Shown here: positions 5,008-11,397 of the stretch, in pieces
Position numbering within the stretch: position 1 is the stretch's first letter
Layout: the number at the start of each line of letters is the position of its first letter
NCBI GenBank assembly: GCA_946478765.1
Contig: CAMLDH010000053.1
Coordinates: 1 to 16,217, forward strand
Length of the DNA: 16,217 nt
Direction: 5' to 3'
Source of the DNA: an uncultured Oxalobacteraceae bacterium
GTDB lineage: Bacteria; Pseudomonadota; Gammaproteobacteria; Burkholderiales; Burkholderiaceae
Position numbers and translations under genes: made by a program
The notes under the pieces: generated by a model
What the model saw: the letters and a program-made list of their open reading frames with translations, nothing else
Databases searched by the model: none
Told to the model about the DNA's origin: nothing

Positions 5008-5997
5008 GTGAAAATCGCCTCTGATTCTACTGCTTCTGGGCAACCACCCAAACTGCTCGACCAGCTACGACGTTGCCTTAGAGACAAGCACTATAGCCTA
5101 CGGACCGAACGCGTCTACGTGTACTGGGCCAGATGGTATATCCGCTTCCACCAGCTCCGCCATCCCGCCGATATGGGAGTGCCTGAAATCCACGCCTTCC
5201 TGTCCTACCTCTCCAATGAACGAAGCGTCTCGACCTCGACTCACCATCAGGCGCTGTGTGCCCTGCTGTTCCTCTACAAGCACGTGCTGAAAGTGGAGTT
5301 GCCGTGGATCGAGGACTTGCCCAAGCCGTCGAAGCCGCCCCGCCAGCCCACCGTGCTGACGCGGCAGGAGATCGACCGGATTTTTGCACAGATGGAAGGT
5401 GTCTACCTGTTGATTGCTAGACTGCTGTACGGCACCGGCATGCGATTGATGGAGTGTGCCCAGCTGCGGATCAAGGACATCGACTTCCAGCGACGGGAGA
5501 TTATGATCCGACGTGGCAAAGGTGGCAAGGACCGCTTGACCATGCTGCCGCTCTCCCTGGTTCAGCCGTTGCGGGAGCAGCTGGCGTACGCGAAGTCATT
5601 GTATGACGAGGATCGCCTGAACCGTCGTAACGGCGTCATGCTGCCGGATGCGTTGGAGCGCAAATATCCGTCGGCCGGCACGCAATGGAGCTGGTATTGG
5701 GCCTTCCCCTCCGACCATGAATCGACCGATCCCCGCACCGCTCTCGTACGTCGGCATCATCTTTACGAGCAGACTATCCAACGGGCAGTCAAACGGGCGG
5801 TCCTTGCTGCGAAGCTGACCAAGCGGGCATCCAGCCACAGCTTTGCGACTCATTTGATTGAGGCGGGATATGACATCCGGACGGTTCAGGAGCTACTTGG
5901 GCATGCCGATGTGTCGACCACCATGCTGTACGCGCATGTTCTGAATAAGGGCGGCCGTGGAGTATCGTCACCCATCGATCTGCCAAGTTCGTATTGA
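5008..5997 (+). CDS. intI: Integron integrase IntI, probably inactive through a box II deletion
   Basis: This 329-residue tyrosine recombinase is of the integron type. It has an N-terminal SAM-like domain (LLDQLRRCLRDKHYSLRTE), first arginine Arg146 (YGTGMRLMECAQLRIKD), beta-hairpin lysine in RGKGGKDR (171-174), the IntI-specific extra segment (about 205-250, with WSWYWAFPS and RRHHLYE), His299 in LLGHADVS and nucleophile Tyr308 in TTMLYAHVL. Box II should contain HTLRHSFATH but reads SSHSFATH (275-282). Arg146 matches IntI1 numbering, while His299 and Tyr308 sit exactly four residues before IntI1 His303 and Tyr312, so four residues (TLRH or HTLR) are missing and Arg280 is absent. The frame is otherwise intact. 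The start is a GTG with no clear ribosome site, immediately after the LexA box; the next Met is far inside. Recombination is predicted to be lost. Confidence 0.93.
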   Translation: MKIASDSTASGQPPKLLDQLRRCLRDKHYSLRTERVYVYWARWYIRFHQLRHPADMGVPEIHAFLSYLSNERSVSTSTHHQALCALLFLYKHVLKVELPWIEDLPKPSKPPRQPTVLTRQEIDRIFAQMEGVYLLIARLLYGTGMRLMECAQLRIKDIDFQRREIMIRRGKGGKDRLTMLPLSLVQPLREQLAYAKSLYDEDRLNRRNGVMLPDALERKYPSAGTQWSWYWAFPSDHESTDPRTALVRRHHLYEQTIQRAVKRAVLAAKLTKRASSHSFATHLIEAGYDIRTVQELLGHADVSTTMLYAHVLNKGGRGVSSPIDLPSSY

Positions 5998-6117
5998 ACG
6001 GCCGCTATGGAGCAAGAACATCATGCCGTGTATGACGGCTCTTGGCCGATTGCAATCGCCCCGACAATCTTTATTTCGTACCCGACGAACCTTATTTGTT
6101 CTGGTCACGCCCACCGC

Positions 6118-6675
6118 TCACAAGAGCGGCGAGACGCCGAACAAATAGGGATGGAGCAACAGCAAGACGCCGTACGCGAGCAAGCCGACCGCGACGACGG
6201 CCAAGTCATTCGCTAATGGATAGTGCTTGTCCGACGGCGCCGCGCCGCGCATATTGGCCGAACGCATCGCATACAACGCATAGGCACCGAATCCGCCGAA
6301 CAGCAGAATCGATGCCAGATCGCCGTTGGCGAACAGGTGTGCCGCGGCCCAGACAGTAACGCCCCACAGCATCGGATGCGCCGTCATACGCTTGAAGTTG
6401 GATCGCATATAAGCAGCCGCGATCAGTATCAGCGAAAACGGCATCAATGCCAGCGCTGCATGGCGGCTCCACACAGGCGGATTCCAGACGGGCACAAAAT
6501 CGGCATGAGCCTTTCCGATAACCAAAATAATCAATCCGGCCAAGGATAATGCCGAGAACAATCCCTTATACGCGCCGATGCCTAGGCGTCGCACCAAGCC
6601 TTGCCGTACTGCTACCCGTGTCGGCACCCAATGAATGGCAATGAAAACAGCAAGACCGAGCAGCAGCAGAATCAT
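6118..6675 (-). CDS. NnrU family membrane protein
   Basis: This 185-residue inner-membrane protein has about six helices. The motif HPMLWGVTVWAAAHLFANGD (residues about 99-118) is characteristic of the NnrU family, named after a gene linked to nitric oxide and nitrite metabolism in rhodobacters; its biochemical role is unsettled. I set the start at the ATG at 6675 (MILLLLGLAVFIAIHWVP), which has AAAGGGA upstream and begins directly with a membrane helix. The longer frame to 6759 adds a polar segment unlike the family. It is convergent with the integrase gene, with 120 bases between them and only weak hairpins. No denitrification genes are nearby, so context does not refine the role. Confidence 0.85.
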   Translation of the reverse strand: MILLLLGLAVFIAIHWVPTRVAVRQGLVRRLGIGAYKGLFSALSLAGLIILVIGKAHADFVPVWNPPVWSRHAALALMPFSLILIAAAYMRSNFKRMTAHPMLWGVTVWAAAHLFANGDLASILLFGGFGAYALYAMRSANMRGAAPSDKHYPLANDLAVVAVGLLAYGVLLLLHPYLFGVSPLL

Positions 6676-6774
6676 GATGTATCCCTTTGATTGTTCGATG
6701 GGTGCGCAGGAATGACAAAGAATAGCGCCGGTTGACCACCTTGCCTTGGCCTGCAACAAGCTTGCGAGCGCATA

Positions 6775-7668
6775 TCAGCCCGGGATCGCAGACAGAATCG
6801 CATCGACCGCCGGATGCTTGATTTTGCGCTCGTTGGAAATCGCATAAAACTGTTCGCGCACCTGCGGCAATTCGCCTACCGGCACTGCGCCGAACTGTTG
6901 TTCGACATCCAGCGCCAGCGCCGACGGTGCGGGGAACAGGCCGAGTCCGCTGCGCCCGAAGGTATTCAACAACGCATTGTCATCGAATTCGCCGACCACG
7001 TTCGGACGTAGTTCGTTGGCTTCGAACCACTGTTCGATGCGGCCGCGGATGGCATTATTGCGCGTCGGGAGCAGCAAGGGTGCGCCATTCAGACTGGCGG
7101 GGAATGTGGCGCGAAAGTTTTTTGCCAGCGCCGGAACGCCAAACAGCGTGATATCGCTCTCGCCGAGCAAATGGCTGAAGACGCGCAGATTGGTGCCGGA
7201 CGGCACCGGACGATCGGTCAGCACCACGTCGAGCTTGTGCACCGACAAGTCGCCTAGCAGCGATTCGAAATTGTCTTCGTAGCACACCAGCTTGACCCGT
7301 TGCGGCAGGCGCAACGCCGCCTCCAGCAGGCGCGATGCGATCAGTTTCGGCAGGGAATCGGAAATCCCGACCGTCAGCCGCATGGTCTGGTCGAGATCCG
7401 ACGTCGCCAGTGCGTCCTGCATCTGTTCGCCGAGCAAAAAGATCTGGTCGGCATAGGCCAGCGCCGTGCGCCCCGCTTCAGTCAACACCAGGCGGCGGCC
7501 CTGCGGCGCCAACAGCGCCTTGCCGATCGCCTGTTCCAGCAAGCTCAGTTGTGCGCTGATCGTTTGCACCGCGACATCCAACCGTTCCGCCGCACGCGTG
7601 ACGCTGCCTTCCTTGGCCACGACCCAGAAATAATAGAGATGCCGAAAGTTCAGTCCGGTGTTTTTCAT
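6775..7668 (-). CDS. nhaR: LysR-type regulator of the NhaR group
   Basis: The N-terminal winged helix-turn-helix begins LNFRHLYYFWVVAKEGSVTRAAERL, very close to the NhaR pattern (NYNHLYYFWHVYKEGSV). The effector domain carries NhaR-like stretches, for example HKLDVVLTDRPVPS, EFDDNALLNTFG and the end IKHPAVDAILS. NhaR of enterobacteria activates the sodium/proton antiporter gene nhaA and senses sodium. No nhaA is in this window, so the target here is unknown; the divergent Bax-inhibitor gene is a possible one. The protein has 297 residues from the ATG at 7668. A start ten codons further up (7698) is also possible, and both ribosome sites are weak. It reads away from the 140-base intergenic region. 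Confidence 0.85.
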   Translation of the reverse strand: MKNTGLNFRHLYYFWVVAKEGSVTRAAERLDVAVQTISAQLSLLEQAIGKALLAPQGRRLVLTEAGRTALAYADQIFLLGEQMQDALATSDLDQTMRLTVGISDSLPKLIASRLLEAALRLPQRVKLVCYEDNFESLLGDLSVHKLDVVLTDRPVPSGTNLRVFSHLLGESDITLFGVPALAKNFRATFPASLNGAPLLLPTRNNAIRGRIEQWFEANELRPNVVGEFDDNALLNTFGRSGLGLFPAPSALALDVEQQFGAVPVGELPQVREQFYAISNERKIKHPAVDAILSAIPG

Positions 7669-7810
7669 TCTTCCATTTTTACGAAGTAATTCTCCCATTA
7701 TCTTCGCTTTTTAAAAAATAACAAGACCGCTAACATGCGTGCTGTGGGTATACTTTCCACGCGAAATACGACCTTGTTTGCATTTGCCTTGACCTCAGAA
7801 GGAACCAGCC

Positions 7811-8500
7811 ATGAATGATCGCTATACCACTTTGCGCAACGGTGGATTGCGCACCCAGACGGCCACCCCGGTAATCGACGGCGCAGCGCAACGCGTGTTG
7901 CGCAACACGTATTTGCTGCTGTCGCTGACGCTGGGCTTCAGCGCACTGGCCGCGGGTTTGTCGGCCGCGCTGCATCTGCCGCATCCCGGCATCATCATCA
8001 CCTTGCTCGGCTACTTCGGCCTGCTCTTTCTCGTCACAAAATATCGTGACCAGGGCTTGGGCATCGCATTCGTGTTTGCGCTGACCGGCTTCATGGGCTA
8101 TACGCTCGGCCCGATCATCAGCCATTACCTCAATATGCCGAACGGTACGCAAACCGTGATGACCGCGTTGGGCGGCACGGCGGCCATTTTTCTGGGCCTG
8201 TCGGGCTACGCATTGGTGACCAAACGCGACCTGTCGTTCATGGGCGGCTTCCTGACCGTCGGCATCCTCGTTGCTTTCCTGGCGGGACTGGCGGCGCTGT
8301 TCCTGCACATCCCGGCGCTGTCGCTGACGGTATCGGCCGTGTTCGTGTTGCTGATGTCCGGCATGATTTTGTATGAAACCAACAATATCGTGCGCGGCGG
8401 CGAAACGAACTACGTGATGGCGACTCTGAGCTTGTTCGTATCGATATTCAATCTGTTCACCAGCCTGCTGCATCTGCTCGGCTTCGCCAACAACGAGTAA
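7811..8500 (+). CDS. Bax inhibitor-1/YccA family membrane protein
   Basis: This 229-residue protein has seven predicted membrane helices after a short polar N-terminus. The final part (MSGMILYETNNIVRGGETNYVMATLSLFVSIFNLFTSLL) is the typical BI-1 family signature with conserved acidic residues in the last helices. Bacterial relatives include YccA, which modulates FtsH proteolysis, and YetJ, a pH-sensitive calcium leak channel. An FtsH-type gene lies 1 kb downstream, which is suggestive but not proof. The ATG at 7811 has a ribosome site AAGGA eight bases upstream. A TATACT element at 7749-7754 is a plausible -10 in the divergent intergenic region, though its -35 is poor. A strong terminator follows directly at 8519. 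Confidence 0.9.
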   Translation: MNDRYTTLRNGGLRTQTATPVIDGAAQRVLRNTYLLLSLTLGFSALAAGLSAALHLPHPGIIITLLGYFGLLFLVTKYRDQGLGIAFVFALTGFMGYTLGPIISHYLNMPNGTQTVMTALGGTAAIFLGLSGYALVTKRDLSFMGGFLTVGILVAFLAGLAALFLHIPALSLTVSAVFVLLMSGMILYETNNIVRGGETNYVMATLSLFVSIFNLFTSLLHLLGFANNE

Positions 8501-8518
8501 GCAATTTTCCTCTGACCA

Positions 8519-8556
8519 GGGCGTCGCGTGCTGCCATGCGGCGCCCTTCTTTTTTT
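8519..8556 (+). terminator. Rho-independent terminator after the BI-1 gene
   Basis: Two arms, 8519-8530 and 8535-8546, pair over 12 positions with two G-T wobbles around a CTGC loop. The run TTCTTTTTT follows directly. Strand and position match the end of the Bax-inhibitor gene. Confidence 0.93.
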
Positions 8557-8568
8557 CACGACAACAAG

Positions 8569-8583
8569 GCCGCCCGTGGCGGC
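8569..8583 (+). other. Short GC-rich hairpin in the terC leader
   Basis: GCCGCC (8569-8574) and GGCGGC (8578-8583) form a perfect 6-bp stem with loop CGT. It lies 22 bases before the terC start and after the terminator, within a 105-base gap that leaves little room for a promoter. Its role is unknown. No yybP-ykoY-type manganese riboswitch is apparent. Confidence 0.4.
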
Positions 8584-8605
8584 ATCACACCATGGGACAT
8601 TCATC

Positions 8606-9379
8606 ATGCTGCAACTGCTAGCCGATCCACACGTCTGGATAGCATTTACCACGCTGACCTTGCTCGAACTGGTGCTCGGCATCGACAACATTATCTTTAT
8701 CTCGATCCTGGTGGACAAGTTGCCCCTGCAGCAAAGAGAACGCACGCGCCGGATCGGCCTGTTCCTGGCGATGTTCATGCGCATCGGATTGCTGGTGACG
8801 CTGGCTTGGCTGGTCGGTCTTACGGCGCCGCTGTTTACCGTATTGCAGCAGCCATTCTCCGGCCGTGACCTGATCCTGATCGGCGGCGGCCTGTTCCTGT
8901 TATGGAAGAGCGTCGGTGAAATCCATCAGGCGATGGAAGGCGAGGAAGGCCATACGTCGAAAGCGGTCAAGGCGACCTTCACTGCCGTCATCCTGCAAAT
9001 CATCGTGATCGATATGGTATTTTCGCTGGACTCGATCATCACCGCGGTGGGCATGGTCGAACAGCTATCGGTGATGATTGCCGCCGTGGTCGCATCGGTC
9101 GGATTGATGATGCTGTTTGCCGGCCCGATCGGCCGCTTCGTGTCCACCCATCCGACCATCAAGATGCTGGCGCTGTCATTCCTGGTCGTGATCGGCGTGG
9201 TGCTGATCGCAGAAGGCTTCGGCAATCATGTGCCGAAAGGGTATATCTATAGCGCGATGGCGTTCGCCACCGTGGTCGAGATGCTCAACATCCGGATGCG
9301 CAAACGCTCGGCGCGGCCGGTGCATCTGCATGCGCCTTATGCGCCGGACAGCGAGCCGCGCCATCCCGGCAATGGTTAA
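8606..9379 (+). CDS. TerC family membrane protein (metal efflux type)
   Basis: This 257-residue protein has seven to eight membrane helices. It carries the TerC signatures LELVLGIDNIIFISIL (residues about 20-35) and the second-half repeat IVIDMVFSLDSIITAVG with paired acidic residues inside the membrane, presumed metal-binding sites. Members such as Alx, MeeF and YceF export manganese or load metal onto secreted enzymes; tellurite resistance is the historic association. I chose the ATG at 8606 because the protein then starts at the family's usual MLQLLADPHVWIAF. The frame upstream to 8528 runs through the terminator and is not coding. The polar C-terminal tail (RKRSARPVHLHAPYAPD) is rich in histidine and proline. 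The gene stands alone, with 173 bases before the next one. Confidence 0.92.
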   Translation: MLQLLADPHVWIAFTTLTLLELVLGIDNIIFISILVDKLPLQQRERTRRIGLFLAMFMRIGLLVTLAWLVGLTAPLFTVLQQPFSGRDLILIGGGLFLLWKSVGEIHQAMEGEEGHTSKAVKATFTAVILQIIVIDMVFSLDSIITAVGMVEQLSVMIAAVVASVGLMMLFAGPIGRFVSTHPTIKMLALSFLVVIGVVLIAEGFGNHVPKGYIYSAMAFATVVEMLNIRMRKRSARPVHLHAPYAPDSEPRHPGNG

Positions 9380-9552
9380 CATAAGCGAAAGACGCCCCAA
9401 TTTTATTTGCCCGCTGCGAATAATTTGACGATGTGAATGAACTGCGACAGGGATTTCGGGACAAAGAGCTTGGACCGATTTCTTCTGCAAGGTATTGAAC
9501 GCACATTGCTGCGCTGCTGCCTTGCTTATTTTGCACCGCGGAGCGCAGCCTC

Positions 9553-11334
9553 ATGTCGAACAGTATTTCCCATATCAAGAAGCGCCAGCGATGGCACAAA
9601 ATTTTTCTGGCGGTCGCCGGCATCTGCGCCATTGGCGCTGCCGCATTGCTGGTGAATGTCAAAAGCATCAACAACACCGATGAAAGTTTTACCAGATTCA
9701 CGCGCGACATGGATGCGGGCGCGGTCAGGAAGATCGTCATCTCGCCCAACCGCGACAGCGGCAATGCGCAAGTCACGCTCGCCGGCGGCAAGCACTATAC
9801 GGTTGAAATGCCGGTGACGAATCTGGACGCCGCCAACAGTTTCGCCCAAAGCGGTGTCGAGGTCGCGTTCGACCCGCAGATGTTCGATCATGAAAAAGCG
9901 ATATCGATGGGGCTGACGCTGCTTGTCCTGCTATCGATTGCGGTCGCCGTGTCGCAGCCGGTGCCGTTCAACTTGCCGTTTCGCAGAAAGCGGAAAGATA
10001 CCGATGTGCGCTTTGCCGATGTCGCAGGCGCGGACGAAGCCAAGAAGAACCTGGTCGAAATCGCCGAATATCTGAAATCGCCCGACCTCTATGAATCGAT
10101 CGGCGCCTCCTTCCCGCGCGGCGTGATCCTGTATGGCGATCCCGGCACCGGCAAGACCTTGCTGGCGAAAGCGCTGGCCGGCGAAGCGGGCGCCAATTTC
10201 ATCGCCACCAACGGTTCGGATTTCGGTTCGATGTTCATCGGCGTGTCGTCGATGAAGGTAAAGCGCCTGTTTTCGAAAGCGCGTTCGATGGCGCCCTGCG
10301 TGCTCTTCATCGACGAGATCGATGCGGTCGGCGGCAAGCGCATGGAGGAAGGCTCCGCTGCCGCGCGCGAGATGGGCAGCACGCTGAACCAGTTGCTGGT
10401 GCAGATGGATGGATTCGACAACAACAGCGGCGTGATCGTGGTCGCGGCGACCAATCGGATCGATACGCTGGATGCGGCGCTGCTGCGCTCCGGCCGCTTC
10501 GATCGCCGCATCCAGTTGGGCAAGCCGAACCTGGCGGAACGCGAAGCCATTCTCAAAATCCATGGCCGCAAAATCAAGATCGCCGGACACATGGATTACC
10601 AACAAATTGCCAAGCAAACGATCGGCTTTTCCGGTGCCGATCTGGCCAACCTGATCAATCAGGCCGCGTTGATCGCGGTGCACGATGCGCAGGAAACGGT
10701 GGTGCTGGAAAACGTGCTGCGTGCACGCAACGTGATGCTGATGGGCGAAGAACGCCGCTCGACCATGGCGATGCTGGACGACCAGACCCGCACGCGTCTG
10801 GCGATCCACGAATGCGGCCACACCATCGTGGCGATGGCGGGCGACAGCGATCCGGTCTCTGCGGTCAGCATCATTCCGCGCGGCCTGTCGCTGGGACAGA
10901 CCTTCATTGCGCCGGAAAAGGATCAAGTGCTGTTCGATCATGACGAACTGCTGAACCGCATCAACATCCTGGTCGCGGGTCGCGTCGCGGAAGAATTATT
11001 TACCCACTCGATCACGACCGGCGCCGACGACGATATCGCGCGTGCGACCGACATTGCGCTCAATATCGTGTGCCGCCACGGCATGTCAGATTTCGGCATG
11101 ATGATAGTCTCCGATCAATCCACCCCGCAGATGCGCTTCGAGGCGGAATGCAAGGCGATCGCCATCATCGAAAATGCGCGCAGCAACGCCATATCGATTC
11201 TGCGCGCCAACCACCATGTCATGGAAACGATGTCCGCGCGCCTGCTGGAGAAGGAAGAGTTGAATCAGGAAGAACTGCGCGAGTTCAAAGACATGATCGT
11301 TGACTATGCAGAGCCGGTTGTGAAAGCGGCTTGA
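9553..11334 (+). CDS. FtsH-type AAA+ membrane zinc metalloprotease (divergent paralogue)
   Basis: This 593-residue protein has the FtsH order of parts. It has a first membrane helix (about 17-35), a periplasmic domain of about 85 residues and a second helix (about 119-136). The AAA+ domain follows, with Walker A GDPGTGKT (195-202), pore loop MFIGV (Phe228-Ile229-Gly230, FVG in E. coli at the same positions), Walker B VLFIDEID and arginine fingers in LLRSGRFDRR (312-319). The protease domain has the zinc motif HECGH (419-423) and a third ligand, probably Asp494 in TTGADDDIARATD. All catalytic residues are present, so it should be active. It is shorter and more diverged than housekeeping FtsH and lacks the usual rlmE/folP neighbours, so I call it a second copy. 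The ATG at 9553 has GGAG about nine bases upstream. No clear promoter is seen in the 173-base gap before it. Confidence 0.93.
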   Translation: MSNSISHIKKRQRWHKIFLAVAGICAIGAAALLVNVKSINNTDESFTRFTRDMDAGAVRKIVISPNRDSGNAQVTLAGGKHYTVEMPVTNLDAANSFAQSGVEVAFDPQMFDHEKAISMGLTLLVLLSIAVAVSQPVPFNLPFRRKRKDTDVRFADVAGADEAKKNLVEIAEYLKSPDLYESIGASFPRGVILYGDPGTGKTLLAKALAGEAGANFIATNGSDFGSMFIGVSSMKVKRLFSKARSMAPCVLFIDEIDAVGGKRMEEGSAAAREMGSTLNQLLVQMDGFDNNSGVIVVAATNRIDTLDAALLRSGRFDRRIQLGKPNLAEREAILKIHGRKIKIAGHMDYQQIAKQTIGFSGADLANLINQAALIAVHDAQETVVLENVLRARNVMLMGEERRSTMAMLDDQTRTRLAIHECGHTIVAMAGDSDPVSAVSIIPRGLSLGQTFIAPEKDQVLFDHDELLNRINILVAGRVAEELFTHSITTGADDDIARATDIALNIVCRHGMSDFGMMIVSDQSTPQMRFEAECKAIAIIENARSNAISILRANHHVMETMSARLLEKEELNQEELREFKDMIVDYAEPVVKAA

Positions 11335-11344
11335 GTCGGAAAGT

Positions 11345-11394
11345 AGTGCCGGCCGCCGTGCCTGCGCCACCGACGCAGGCGCACGGCCGGCACT
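11345..11394. terminator. Bidirectional hairpin between convergent genes
   Basis: A large inverted repeat lies exactly between the FtsH-type stop and the acyltransferase stop. The arms AGTGCCGGCCG and CGGCCGGCACT at the outside, with CCTGCG / CGCAGG inside, are joined by a small mismatched bulge. No T-run follows on either strand, so it may act as a stem that blocks readthrough or stabilises both mRNA ends. Confidence 0.6.
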
Positions 11395-11397
11395 GCT

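Larger units (their letters stand above)
1465..5997. mobile_element. Chromosomal integron: seven attC-bounded cassettes plus attI and intI
   Basis: An IntI-type integrase gene, an attI-like core site and seven gene cassettes form a complete integron layout. The integrase is on the plus strand at the right end and all cassettes are on the minus strand to its left, the classical divergent arrangement. Each cassette is closed by an attC site of 57 or 69 bp with 7-base core sites at both ends, and none contains transposase, resistance or plasmid genes. Most cassette genes are unknown, as is typical of sedentary chromosomal integrons. The cassette region is more AT-rich than the flanking genes, which fits acquisition from varied sources. 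The integrase carries a damaging deletion (see its entry), so the array may no longer be exchangeable. Confidence 0.93.

Noticed and set aside
6070..6130. Hairpins between intI and the NnrU gene (TTCGT/ACGAA, CCGCT/AGCGG) as terminators
   Set aside because: The stems are only five base pairs and lack T-runs; not supportable as terminators.
8501..8605. yybP-ykoY manganese riboswitch before terC
   Set aside because: The stretch is a simple terminator plus a short hairpin; I cannot find the conserved loops of that riboswitch.
9931..10941. Long minus-strand frame antisense to the FtsH-type gene
   Set aside because: The His/Arg/Gln-rich composition is typical of the antisense of a GC-rich gene; no domain and no ribosome site.
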